A stretch of 64,000 nt of DNA from Streptomyces sp. NBC_01232. Its GTDB lineage: Bacteria; Actinomycetota; Actinomycetes; Streptomycetales; Streptomycetaceae. The stretch is from NCBI RefSeq assembly GCF_035989885.1, contig NZ_CP108518.1, positions 2,794,501-2,858,500 of the forward strand, read 5' to 3'. Made by a program: the position numbers and the translations under genes. Every line of letters starts with the position of its first letter. Position 1 is the first letter of the stretch. The notes below the pieces were generated by a model. The model worked only from the letters and a program-made list of their open reading frames with translations. It was not told where the DNA came from and searched no databases. This document shows positions 16,602-24,834 of this stretch, piece after piece.

Positions 16602-17645
16602 CTACAGGTTGTCCCCGGGGGCGCCGGCTGCCTGGGTGTCTGCGTCGGTGAGGGGCTCCAGTTCGCCCATGGTGTCGAGCCGGTAGAGCAGGACGAGCGC
16701 CGGGCCCACCAGCAGGACCGCGATCGCCGTGACGATGGCCAGCCAGTGCATGCTCTGCGGGGCCCCGGCCCCGTCGGCCACCGTCAGCGTGGTGGGCAGC
16801 AGGTAGGGCCGCTGCGCGCATCCCCAGGCGCCGACGGTCAGGGCGACGCTCGCCACCGCGGTGTAGCGGGACCAGCGGTAGGACCGGCGCAGCAGCAGCA
16901 CCGCCGTCACCAGACCGCAGATCGCGGCCAGCACGAGCAGCAGCAGGCCCCAGCCCCCGGTGAGCCCCTCCCAGACGTACCGGGCGTCGTCATGGGTGAC
17001 CGGCAGACCGATGAGCCCGAGGACGACGACGGCGCAGAAGGCCAGCAGTGCCCTCAGCCGGAAGTGGTCCACCAGGTCGTCGGCTCCGAAGCGGCGTGCG
17101 TCGGAGCAGAGGAACACCGCGCCGAGGAACGCGGTGGCCGCGATGGCCAGCAGGCCCGTGAGGACGGAGGTCGGATTGGCCCAGGCGTGCGCGGAGGCGG
17201 CCGTGCCCACCGCGACCCGGCCGGAGGCCACCGCCCCCAGCGCCGCCCCGAGGAAGAACGGCGTGAGCAGCGAGGAGACGGCGAACATCGCGCCGTAGAT
17301 CCGCCGTTGCGCCAGTCGCCGGGTCGGCTTGCGCAGGGCGAATCCGGCGCCGCGGAGCACGAGGCCGATCGCCGCCAGGGCCAGCGGCAGCCACAGCGCG
17401 CCGAACACGGCCTGGAACATGGCCGGGAAGCCCGTCCACATCACGATGAAGACGAAGATCAGCCAGACGTTGTTGACCTCCCAGACGGGCGCCATGGCGT
17501 GGTCGATCAGCCATCGCGGACGCTTCCCCCGCTCCGCGCCGCCCGCCGTGAGGTCCCAGAAGCCCGCGCCGTAGTCGGTCCCTCCGGCGCAGGCGTAGGC
17601 GGCGAGTGCGAGCACCATCACCCAGGCGACGAGGTCGGCCGTCAC
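16602..17645 (-). CDS. cydB: Cytochrome bd quinol oxidase subunit II
   Basis: 347 aa, about nine membrane helices. The N terminus ADLVAWVMVLALAAYACAGGTDYGAGFWDL and the segment APVWEVNNVWLIFVFIVMW (each shorter parts of the first 75 residues) are typical CydB. Its GTG overlaps the cydA stop (GTGA). With CydA it forms a high-affinity terminal oxidase that reduces O2 with menaquinol without pumping protons. It is the last gene of an SDR - NDH-2 - cydA - cydB operon. The cydDC assembly transporter is not in this window. Confidence 0.93.
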   Translation of the reverse strand: MTADLVAWVMVLALAAYACAGGTDYGAGFWDLTAGGAERGKRPRWLIDHAMAPVWEVNNVWLIFVFIVMWTGFPAMFQAVFGALWLPLALAAIGLVLRGAGFALRKPTRRLAQRRIYGAMFAVSSLLTPFFLGAALGAVASGRVAVGTAASAHAWANPTSVLTGLLAIAATAFLGAVFLCSDARRFGADDLVDHFRLRALLAFCAVVVLGLIGLPVTHDDARYVWEGLTGGWGLLLLVLAAICGLVTAVLLLRRSYRWSRYTAVASVALTVGAWGCAQRPYLLPTTLTVADGAGAPQSMHWLAIVTAIAVLLVGPALVLLYRLDTMGELEPLTDADTQAAGAPGDNL

Positions 17646-19129
17646 GCGGCACCTCCGGGGGTGCCGTCGGACCCGCCACCGGGGGTCGTTCCCGCGCCTG
17701 TCGGCTCGGGTTCGCTTCTGGGCCCGTAGGGGGTGTCGGTCTCGGGGGGCGGATCGACGGGCCCGGCGGTCCCGCCCTCGTCGGCGATGCGCCAGCGGGT
17801 CCGCATCTTCAGGATGACCGCGAGGAACGCCCCGAACACCCCCACGTACACGACGATCATGATGCCGAGCATCGCCCACAGCGATCCCGCGCGCGTGTCG
17901 GTCACCGCCTCCGAGACCCTCATCTGGTTGTAGACGATCCAGGGCTGGCGGCCCACCTCCGTGGTGATCCAGCCGCACTCCACGGTGAGAAGGCACGCGG
18001 CTCCCGCGACGGCCGCGCACCGGAAGAACCAGCGGCTGCGGGGCAGGTCCCGGTGTCTGAGCCAGCACCAGCCGTACCAGAGGGCGAGCAGGATCAGCAG
18101 GCTGCCGATGGTCACCATGATGTCGAACGCCCAGTGGGCGATGGTGGCCTGGACCACCGTGGGACGGGCATCGGCCGGCACCGCGGTCAGCCCGGTGACC
18201 CGGGTGCTGGGCTTGAATCCGGCGAGGATGGAGTCCAGCTGAGGGATCTTGATTCCGCCGGAGATCGTTCCGTCGCTGTTCAGCCGTCCGAACAGGTACT
18301 CCGGCATATGGGTGCCGGTCTCCCAGACGATCTCCATGGCGGCGAACTTGATCGGCTGCTTCTGGTAGACGGCCCGTGCGGCGGAGTCCCCGATCATGAA
18401 CTGGACCGGTGTCAGGACCGCCGCAACCGTGAACGGCAGCGTGAAGCCCAGCCGGTGGTACCGGTCACGGCGCCCCCGCAGCCAGCCGACCGCGTACACG
18501 CCGGCGACCACGTAGCCGGCGGTCAGGAACATCGCGACCACGAAGTGCCAGTACTCCGGGCCGAACATCGGCGTGAAGATCGCCTGCCGTACGTCGATGT
18601 CGACCGGCTTGCCCTGGGCGTCGAGGCGGAACCCCTGCGGGGTGTTCATCCAGGAATTGGCGGCGATGATGCCGAAGGCGCCCATCAACGCGGCGAAGGG
18701 CAGCGGTGCGGCCAGCCAGAAGTGCGTCCAGGGCTTCAGCCGCCGCCAGCCGTAGAGGTAGATCGCGATCAGGACCGCTTCCAGGAAGAACGCCCAGGCC
18801 TCGATGCCGAACCCGAGTCCGAAGACGTCGCCCCAGCGGCCCATCATCCCGGGCCACAGCAGCCCGAGTTCGAAGGACAGCACGGTGCCGGTGACGACCC
18901 CGATGGCGAACTGGACGGCCATCACCGCCGACCAGCGCCGGGCGAGCTTCAGTGCGACCTCGTCCTTGCGGCGCAGCCCCCGGTGGTGCATCAGCAACGT
19001 GATGAACGGCAGTGCCACGCCGAACGGGACCAGCAGGATGTGCGAGGCCAGCGTGAAGGCCATCAGCTCTCGCGCCGGCAGGAGTTGGGGCGGGGTGCTG
19101 TTCGCCAGAAGGGCCGCGGTGCTGAGCAT
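17642..19129 (-). CDS. cydA: Cytochrome bd quinol oxidase subunit I
   Basis: 495 aa, about nine membrane helices. Haem ligands are visible: LASHILLVPFG gives His30, equivalent to E. coli His19, and the VYNQMRVSEAVT segment carries the second axial region. GRQPWIVYNQ is the conserved quinol-side motif. The Q-loop is short, as in Gram-positive bd oxidases. A Pro/Gly-rich, poorly conserved tail of about 40 residues ends the protein. It is cotranscribed with NDH-2 upstream, giving a complete non-pumping NADH-to-oxygen chain. The 81-bp gap between NDH-2 and cydA shows no terminator. Confidence 0.94.
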   Translation of the reverse strand: MLSTAALLANSTPPQLLPARELMAFTLASHILLVPFGVALPFITLLMHHRGLRRKDEVALKLARRWSAVMAVQFAIGVVTGTVLSFELGLLWPGMMGRWGDVFGLGFGIEAWAFFLEAVLIAIYLYGWRRLKPWTHFWLAAPLPFAALMGAFGIIAANSWMNTPQGFRLDAQGKPVDIDVRQAIFTPMFGPEYWHFVVAMFLTAGYVVAGVYAVGWLRGRRDRYHRLGFTLPFTVAAVLTPVQFMIGDSAARAVYQKQPIKFAAMEIVWETGTHMPEYLFGRLNSDGTISGGIKIPQLDSILAGFKPSTRVTGLTAVPADARPTVVQATIAHWAFDIMVTIGSLLILLALWYGWCWLRHRDLPRSRWFFRCAAVAGAACLLTVECGWITTEVGRQPWIVYNQMRVSEAVTDTRAGSLWAMLGIMIVVYVGVFGAFLAVILKMRTRWRIADEGGTAGPVDPPPETDTPYGPRSEPEPTGAGTTPGGGSDGTPGGAA

Positions 19130-19210
19130 GTGTGCCTCGATGGTCTGCCCCGCGCGGTGGCGGGGCTACGGAGGGACAGGATGCGGAGGGGCCCGGGGCC
19201 GGGCCCGCCC

Positions 19211-20602
19211 TCACGGAGGCGGAGGGGGAGGCACGGGCGCCTTCGGCCCGGGCGCACGGACCGCCGACGCGTCGGGGCCGGAGTCGACGCCTGAGTCTGA
19301 GCCTGAATCGGAGCCGGAATCGGTCATAGTGAAGGCGCGCTCCCGCCGGGAGCCGGTGGCGAAGGCGACCGACCAGCTGAGCACCGCTCCCAGCCTGCTG
19401 CGGAAGCCGGTGAGGAAGGCCAGGTGGATGAAGAGCCAGACCAGCCAGCCGGTGAAGCCGGACAGGTGCAGCGGGCCGGCCTTGACGACGGCCCGGCCAC
19501 GGGCGATGTAGGCGGCGCTGCCGAGGTCCACGTACCTGAAGGGCTTCGGCTCCTTCGTCCTGCCCTCGACGGCGTGGCGCACCCTGCGGCCCGCGTACGC
19601 ACCCGACTGCATGGCGACTTCGGCCAGTCCCGGCAGCCCGTTCAGCCCCATCACGTCGCCCGTGACACGGATCTCCGGATGGCCGGGGACGGTGAGGTCG
19701 GGTTCCACGAGGATGCGTCCCGCCCGGTCCTGTTCGGCGCCGGTCGCCCGGGCCAGCGCGGCCGCGATCGCAGGCGCCTCGACGCCCGCCGTCCACAGCA
19801 CGGTGCGTGCGTCGAACCGGGTCGTCCGGCCGTCACGGTCCTCCACCGTCAGGCCGTCCGCGCTCACGCCGGTGACCCTCGTGCCCAGGTGGAGCTCCAC
19901 TCCGAGATCCTGCAGGGTCCGGGCCGCGCGGTGGGCCAGCCGGGGGCCGAAGGAACCCAGCACCGCGTCGGACCCCTCGAAGAGCAGCACCCGCGCCCTG
20001 GCGGAGTCGATCTTCCGGAACTCCCGGTCGAGCGTGTGGCCGGCGATCTCCCTGATCTGTCCCGCGAGTTCGACACCGGTCGGCCCGGCTCCGACGAGCG
20101 CGAAGGTGAGCCACTGCTGCCGTTCCCGGTCGTCGGCAGCCGTTTCGGCCATCTCGAACGCCCGGTAGATCCGCCGGCGGATGTCGAGCGCGTCGTCCAG
20201 GGTCTTCATGCCGGGTGCGTGCGCGGCGAACTCGTCGTGGCCGAAGTAGGACTGCCGCATGCCCACCGCGACGATCAGATCGTCGTACGGCAGCACGACG
20301 GCTCCGCCCCCGGGCCGCCGGGCGTGGACCAGCCGGGCGCCGGCGTCCACGTCGGTGGCCTCGGCGAGCACGCAGCGCACGTTGTGGTGGCGCCGCAGGA
20401 CCCCGCGGAGCGGCTGTGCGATCTGCCCCTCGGACAGGATCCCCGAGGCGCACTGGTAGAGCAGCGGCTGGAAGAGGTGATGGGCGCGGCGGTCGACCAC
20501 GGTGACCGCGACCGGAGACTTCCGCAGGGCTCGGGCGGCGAACAGCCCCGCGAACCCTCCGCCGAGGATCACCACCCGGCGGGGCGTGATGTGATCCTGC
20601 AC
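19211..20602 (-). CDS. ndh: Type II NADH dehydrogenase (NDH-2)
   Basis: 463 aa. The FAD-binding fold starts RRVVILGGGFAGLFAARAL, and the NADH-binding site is FALVGAGPTGVELAGQI at about residue 165. VLWTAGVEAPAIA and VTGDVMGLNGLPGLAEVAMQSG are typical NDH-2 blocks, and the C-terminal GWLVWLFIHLAFLTGFRSRLG is the membrane-associating helix region. It passes electrons from NADH to menaquinone without pumping. The tail is odd: about 40 residues of Ser-Gly-Ser-Asp repeats followed by Pro, encoded by a short DNA repeat at 19281-19323. It sits 6 bp after the SDR gene, so the two are cotranscribed. Confidence 0.9.
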   Translation of the reverse strand: MQDHITPRRVVILGGGFAGLFAARALRKSPVAVTVVDRRAHHLFQPLLYQCASGILSEGQIAQPLRGVLRRHHNVRCVLAEATDVDAGARLVHARRPGGGAVVLPYDDLIVAVGMRQSYFGHDEFAAHAPGMKTLDDALDIRRRIYRAFEMAETAADDRERQQWLTFALVGAGPTGVELAGQIREIAGHTLDREFRKIDSARARVLLFEGSDAVLGSFGPRLAHRAARTLQDLGVELHLGTRVTGVSADGLTVEDRDGRTTRFDARTVLWTAGVEAPAIAAALARATGAEQDRAGRILVEPDLTVPGHPEIRVTGDVMGLNGLPGLAEVAMQSGAYAGRRVRHAVEGRTKEPKPFRYVDLGSAAYIARGRAVVKAGPLHLSGFTGWLVWLFIHLAFLTGFRSRLGAVLSWSVAFATGSRRERAFTMTDSGSDSGSDSGVDSGPDASAVRAPGPKAPVPPPPPP

Positions 20603-20608
20603 CTGGGA

Positions 20609-21451
20609 TCAGCCTCCGGTGGCGAAGCCGGGGAAGAGCGTCATTCCGCCGTCGACGTAGAGGGTGGCGCCGACGACGTAGTCGAGCAGGTCGGACGCCA
20701 CGGCGACGACGGCATTGGCGATGTCCTCCGGATCGCCCACACGGCGGTACGGGATCAGCCGCAGGAGATCGGCCTCGGCCTCGGGGGTGGACCAGGCGTC
20801 GCGGTTGATCGGCGTCCGGATGGCGCCGGGTGCGACCGCGTTGACCCTGATCCGCTGGGGGGCGAGCTCCTGGGCGAGGGTCTGCATCAGCATGGCCACA
20901 CCGCCCTTGGAGGAGGCGTAGTTCACGTGCCCCGCCCACGGGATGATCTGGTGGACCGAGCTCATGCAGATGATCTTTCCCGCCGAGCGGGAGACCTCCT
21001 CCACCACGCCGCGCCGGACGAACTCCTTGGCGGCCTCCCGCGCGCACAGGAACTGGCCGGTCAGATTGACGTCGATGACCTTCTGCCACTGGGCGAGCGT
21101 CATCTCCGTCAGGGCCGCGTCCCGCTGGAGGCCCGCGTTGGCCACCATGATGTCGATGGTGCCGAACTCCTCGACCATCCGCGCGACCATGGCGACCACC
21201 TGGTCCTCGTCGGACACGTCGGCCTCGTGGGCGTAGGCGCGCACACCGAAGCCCTCGATCCGCCTCACGACCTCCTGTGCCTCGTCCGCACCGGCGACGT
21301 AGTTCACCACGACGTCCGCTCCGGCCCGGCCCAGGGCGACGGCGGTCGCCAGGCCGATGCCCGAGTTGGCGCCGGTCACCAACGCCTTCTGGCCCCTGAG
21401 GAGCTGCGCGGACGCCGCCCCGCGGCCCTGGTCGGCGTTTGCTGCCACCAC
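20609..21451 (-). CDS. SDR oxidoreductase, glucose 1-dehydrogenase-like
   Basis: 280 aa. The NAD(P) motif ALVTGANSGIGLATA has the TGxxxGIG pattern. NAG is present (MVANAGLQRD), and the catalytic Ser-Tyr-Lys is seen in MSSVHQIIPWAGHVNYASSKGG. SIS sugar-dehydrogenase relatives (Bacillus glucose 1-dehydrogenase) share the HQIIPW and YASSKGG segments. The likely reaction is beta-D-glucose to gluconolactone with NAD(P). Two adjacent GTG codons (21451, 21448) follow AAGGAG; I use the first. It heads the operon with NDH-2 and cytochrome bd, which could reoxidise its NADH directly. Confidence 0.87.
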   Translation of the reverse strand: MVAANADQGRGAASAQLLRGQKALVTGANSGIGLATAVALGRAGADVVVNYVAGADEAQEVVRRIEGFGVRAYAHEADVSDEDQVVAMVARMVEEFGTIDIMVANAGLQRDAALTEMTLAQWQKVIDVNLTGQFLCAREAAKEFVRRGVVEEVSRSAGKIICMSSVHQIIPWAGHVNYASSKGGVAMLMQTLAQELAPQRIRVNAVAPGAIRTPINRDAWSTPEAEADLLRLIPYRRVGDPEDIANAVVAVASDLLDYVVGATLYVDGGMTLFPGFATGG

Positions 21452-21799
21452 GTTCTCTCCTTCTGCCTTTCGGCGGACGCACTCGGGGACCGGACGATGC
21501 GCAGGAGGGACGCTGGACAGCGGCCGGCCCGTCGGGACGGCCACGGGAGCCGTCGCGCACCCGGCCCCCAGACGAAAGCACCCTGTGCGGCGGGTGGGAG
21601 AGACCGGCACGCAACGCGGCCGTACTTCGTCCGGGCGCGTCACACGGTCGGGCTACGGGTGCCCCGGACCCCGCGCCCGCCCGAGAGGGAGCGCCGGCCG
21701 CTGCGGGCGGGTACGGCCGCACGGTCCGCGGACGGCACGGGGGAACCCCGGAAACGCCGAAGCCGCAGGTGCGATCGTTTCTGCACCTGCGGCTCGCAG
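21452..21799. other. 348-bp region upstream of the SDR-NDH2-cyd operon
   Basis: It holds the promoter side of the SDR operon (reading leftward) and the 3' flank of the CAU tRNA. Apart from the hairpin at 21761-21794 listed separately I see no gene, RNA or clear regulator site. Confidence 0.5.
21761..21794 (-). terminator. Hairpin downstream of the CAU tRNA
   Basis: Perfect 12-bp arms at 21761-21772 and 21783-21794 with a 10-nt loop, 5 bp after the tRNA 3' end on the minus strand. There is no long U-tract, as is usual for high-GC actinobacteria. Confidence 0.65.
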
Positions 21800-21873
21800 T
21801 GGGGCGGGTGGGACTCGAACCCACGGCCGACGGATTATGAGTCCGCTGCTCTAACCGGCTGAGCTACCGCCCC
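21800..21873 (-). tRNA. tRNA with CAU anticodon (elongator Met, or Ile2)
   Basis: 74 nt cloverleaf without encoded CCA. The acceptor GGGGCGG pairs with CCGCCCC and the discriminator is A. The D-arm is TAGCTCAGCCGGTTAGAGC, and the anticodon loop CTCATAA sits in a 5-bp stem (GCGGA/TCCGT). The T arm is GTGGGTTCGAGTCCCAC. CAU could read AUG, or AUA after lysidine modification. The acceptor and variable loop (TCGGCC) do not settle which. Confidence 0.9.
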
Positions 21874-22020
21874 TTCACGGCGTGGCGCGTACACGTGTGC
21901 GCGCCGTCTGCCGCAGCATAGCCGCTCATACGATCTCCTGCCTCGGATGCCTCGCATGATCGGCTTCGCCTGTTCAGAGAGACCGCGCTGAGGGCTGTCC
22001 GGTTCCCGGACGGGGCGACA

Positions 22021-22050
22021 AAGAGAAAAAGAGGACCCCTCGGGGTCCTC
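22021..22050 (-). terminator. Rho-independent terminator after tRNA-Asn
   Basis: On the minus strand a 9-bp GC-rich stem (GAGGACCCC/GGGGTCCTC, 22031-22050) is followed directly by TTTTTCTCTT. It lies 14 bp downstream of the first tRNA-Asn and would end the tRNA-Asn transcript. It is one of few classic U-tract terminators in the window. Confidence 0.8.
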
Positions 22051-22063
22051 TTCTTCTTCCTTG

Positions 22064-22136
22064 CTCCCCCGGCTGGACTCGAACCAGCAACCCTCCGGTT
22101 AACAGCCGAATGCTCTGCCAATTGAGCTACAGGGGA
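22064..22136 (-). tRNA. tRNA-Asn (GUU), downstream copy
   Basis: 73 nt. The acceptor TCCCCTG pairs with CGGGGGA (one T-G pair) and the discriminator is G. The anticodon loop CTGTTAA is in stem TTCGG/CCGGA, and the T loop is GGTTCGAGTCC. CCA is not encoded. It follows a second tRNA-Asn by 5 bp, so both come from one transcript. Confidence 0.95.
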
Positions 22137-22141
22137 CCGCG

Positions 22142-22214
22142 CTCCCCCGACTGGACTCGAACCAGTAACCTGCCGATTAACAGTCGGCTGCTCTGCCAAT
22201 TGAGCTACAGGGGA
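22142..22214 (-). tRNA. tRNA-Asn (GUU), upstream copy
   Basis: 73 nt, nearly identical to its neighbour but with a different anticodon stem (GCCGA/TCGGC) and T stem (ACTGG/CCAGT). Both differences are compensated, so both copies should fold and function. Discriminator G, CCA not encoded. Confidence 0.95.
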
Positions 22215-22359
22215 TTGCTGCGGTGCATCGAACAGCCCACCTCCGGCCTTGCCGGGGGGCGAGTGCCCGTTGCGAGTCATAGATTAGCGCAAGCAGGGGG
22301 GTGCTCCGCCAATCGGTATCGCCAGCAGGCCGGGCACCACACGACGAAGGGTGGCAGGC

Positions 22360-22665
22360 ATGCGTTACAAGGTCACGTTCGTGGTCGGACTGGCCCTCGG
22401 GTACGTGCTCGGAACCCGGGCCGGACGCGAGCGCTACGAGCAGCTGCGGAAGTCCGCGCGGCAGATCGCGCAGAACCCCGCGGTGCGCAACGCCGCCGAG
22501 ACGGCGGGCCAGACCGGGCGCGAGTTCGCCGGGAAGGCCTTCACCGCGGTGAGCCAGAAGGTCGGCGACGCCGTCCCGGACTCGCTCGCCGGGCGGGTGC
22601 GCGGACTGCGCGACCGGGTCGGCGGCGGCGGCGCCGACGACGACTGGGGCACCAGCAACACCTAG
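22360..22665 (+). CDS. Small YtxH-like membrane-anchored protein
   Basis: 101 aa. A short N-terminal hydrophobic segment (YKVTFVVGLALGYVLGTRAG) precedes a charged, probably helical amphipathic region (RERYEQLRKSARQIAQ) and a Gly/Asp-rich end. This matches the small YtxH-domain-like proteins common in actinobacteria, whose function is unclear. I use the ATG at 22360. A GTG at 22351 is in frame but only adds three residues. It lies alone downstream of the tRNAs on the opposite strand. Confidence 0.75.
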   Translation: MRYKVTFVVGLALGYVLGTRAGRERYEQLRKSARQIAQNPAVRNAAETAGQTGREFAGKAFTAVSQKVGDAVPDSLAGRVRGLRDRVGGGGADDDWGTSNT

Positions 22666-22761
22666 CCGCACAGGTCCGCGCACCGGGGCCCCCGGGATCC
22701 ATGAGGTTCCGGGGGCTACGGAGCGGTCGAGTCCGGCCCCGCGTGCGGCAGAATTCACTGC

Positions 22762-24210
22762 ATGGGGATAGTCGCCGGGCTGGACAGCTCTTCCGCCTTC
22801 ACACGCATCGTCGTCTGTGACACAGAGACCGGCGCCGTGCTGCGCCAGGGGTACGCACCCCATCCACAGCCCACGAGCGAACCCGACGGCGCCAGCCCCC
22901 ACGAGACCGACCCGCAGGCCTGGCTGCTCTCGCTCGGCGAGGCCGCCGGCGGCGGGCTCCTCGAAGGTGTCCAGGCCATAGGGGTCTCGGCCCAGCAGCA
23001 CGGCCTGCTGCCGCTGGACCCGCAGGGCGGGCTGGTACGGGCCGCCCTCGTCGGCAACGACAAGCGCGGCCAGGTCGCCGCCGCCGACCTCATCGACGCC
23101 TACGGCGGCCGGCACCCCTGGGTCGAGGCGGTGGGCTCGGTCCCGCACGCCGCGCAGCCGGTCACGAAGCTGGCCTGGCTGGCCCGCACCGACCCCGAGG
23201 CCGCCCGCCGGATCGCCGTGCTCATGTCCCCGCACGACTGGCTGGTCTGGCAGCTGCTGGGCCGGCCGGCCCGGCGCACCACCGACCGCGGCGGCGCCTC
23301 CGGTACCGGGTACTGGTCGGCGGCCACCGGCACCTGGCGCCCCGACCTCGTCGAGCTCGCGCTCGGGCACCGCGCGCTGCTGCCCGAGGTCCTCGGCCCG
23401 GCCGACGCCGCCGGGACCACGCCCGAGGGGCTGCTGATATCCGCCGGCACCGGCGAGACGATGGCCGCCGCACTGGGGCTGGGACTGGGGCCCGGCGACG
23501 CGGTGGTCTCGCTCGGTGCGTCCGGTTCGGTGATGGCGGTGCACCACGAGGCCGTGTCGGAGCCGGGCGGGCTGGTCACCTCGCTGGCCGACGCCACCGG
23601 CATGCACCTGCCCGTGGTGAACACCTCCAATGCCGTACGGGCCCTGCGCGGCACCGCCGAGCTGCTCGGCACCGACCTGGAGGGGCTGTCCGAGCTCGCA
23701 CTGAAGTCGACGCCGGGCGCCCACGGCCTCGTGCTCCTGCCGTACCTGGAGGGTGAGCGGACCCCGAACCTGCCGCACGCGGCCGGGACCCTGTCCGGGC
23801 TGCGCCGGGACTCGATGAAGCCGGAGCACCTGGCCCGGGCCGCCTTCGAGGGCATGCTGTGCGGGCTGGTGGACGCGCTGGACGTGCTGCGCTCGCGCGG
23901 GGTCGAGATCCGCCGGGTGTTCCTGCTGGGCGCGGCGGCGGAGCTGCCCGCCGTGCAGGCGGCCGCGCCGGGGCTGTTCGGTACGCAGGTCGTCGTACCG
24001 GCCCCGGCCGACTACGCGGCGCTGGGCGCGGCACGCCAGGCGGCCTGGGCGCTCGGCGTGGCGCAGGGCACCCTGTCCCCGCACACCCCGCCCGTGTGGC
24101 CGGGCCCCGCGGCCCAGGTCTTCGAGCCGGGCGACGAGTTCCCGGCGTGGCAGGGGGTGCGCCAGCAGTACATCGCGACGCGGGAGCAGATCCACCCCGG
24201 GGCGTTCTAG
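22762..24210 (+). CDS. FGGY-family carbohydrate kinase, xylulokinase-like
   Basis: 482 aa. The N-terminal sugar-kinase fold starts GIVAGLDSSSAFTRIVVCD (phosphate-1 loop), ALVGNDKRGQ carries the catalytic-region acidic residue, and the C-terminal half has VVSLGASGSVMAV and LLGAAAELPAVQAAA (ATP-binding signature, with the usual GGGA replaced by LGAAA). Closest in pattern to xylulokinases, phosphorylating D-xylulose with ATP. No xylose isomerase or transporter is adjacent, so the sugar is not certain. Confidence 0.82.
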   Translation: MGIVAGLDSSSAFTRIVVCDTETGAVLRQGYAPHPQPTSEPDGASPHETDPQAWLLSLGEAAGGGLLEGVQAIGVSAQQHGLLPLDPQGGLVRAALVGNDKRGQVAAADLIDAYGGRHPWVEAVGSVPHAAQPVTKLAWLARTDPEAARRIAVLMSPHDWLVWQLLGRPARRTTDRGGASGTGYWSAATGTWRPDLVELALGHRALLPEVLGPADAAGTTPEGLLISAGTGETMAAALGLGLGPGDAVVSLGASGSVMAVHHEAVSEPGGLVTSLADATGMHLPVVNTSNAVRALRGTAELLGTDLEGLSELALKSTPGAHGLVLLPYLEGERTPNLPHAAGTLSGLRRDSMKPEHLARAAFEGMLCGLVDALDVLRSRGVEIRRVFLLGAAAELPAVQAAAPGLFGTQVVVPAPADYAALGAARQAAWALGVAQGTLSPHTPPVWPGPAAQVFEPGDEFPAWQGVRQQYIATREQIHPGAF

Positions 24211-24240
24211 GACCCGTCCCGGCTCTGTTCGGGTGGCGGT

Positions 24241-24606
24241 TCAGGCCAGCCGGGCCGCCACGTGCTTGACCACCGCGTCGAACTCCGCGGTCGGCGAGAA
24301 GTCGATGAACTCGGCGTCCTCGGCGGCCTCGGGGGCGTGGCCCGGGGCCCAGTAGAAGGCTTCGCCGGCCGAGTAGAGCGCGTCCCCGTCCCTCGTGTGC
24401 AGCTTGATCCTGCCCTTGAGCACGTAGCCCCAGTGCGGGCACGTGCACAGGTCGTCCGGCAGCCCCTTGAACGCCGGGCTCATGTCCACACCCTGGTCGA
24501 ACCGCACGAACGCGACGGTGAAGCCCCCGCCGATCTCGTGCGTGCGCAGTTCGACTCCGTCGGCGTCGAAGGCGACGGGTGTCTGCTCCCGTGTCGTGGC
24601 CGTCAT
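24241..24606 (-). CDS. Cupin-domain protein
   Basis: 121 aa. A single cupin fold: CTCPHWGYVLKGRIKLHTRDGDALYSAGEAFYW (read in parts, about residues 52-85) resembles motif 1 with Cys/His in place of the usual His pair, and APGHAPEAAEDAEFIDFSP is motif 2. A sensory or binding role is as likely as catalysis. It starts divergently from the ABC exporter genes with about 230 bp between, so it could share their control. Start at MTATTREQTPVAF, with GGAG a few nt upstream on the minus strand. Confidence 0.82.
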   Translation of the reverse strand: MTATTREQTPVAFDADGVELRTHEIGGGFTVAFVRFDQGVDMSPAFKGLPDDLCTCPHWGYVLKGRIKLHTRDGDALYSAGEAFYWAPGHAPEAAEDAEFIDFSPTAEFDAVVKHVAARLA

Positions 24607-24834
24607 GACTCCTCCACGGTTGATCTGCTCCGGCGGTCCGGAGTTTCCCCCTGGCCCCCGTCCTCCCTCCAGTCTCCGCCTCCCGGCCGCTCCCGGCCCC
24701 GCCGGCCGGCGACCTGGGTCCGGGGCAGTCGGTCTCCTCCTTTTGACCGGCCTTTGCGAAATCCGGTGGGGATCGGTGGGCCGGTTGGCCGAAGATGGGT
24801 TGAACCCCTCGATCATGCCGACCGGAGCCTGCGC

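Noticed and set aside
22021..22050. Hairpin between tRNAs as a riboswitch or attenuator
   Set aside because: A short simple stem followed by a T-tract right after tRNA-Asn is fully explained as a terminator.
21800..22214. Integrated element or attachment site at the tRNAs
   Set aside because: No integrase, excisionase or repeated tRNA 3' end visible nearby.
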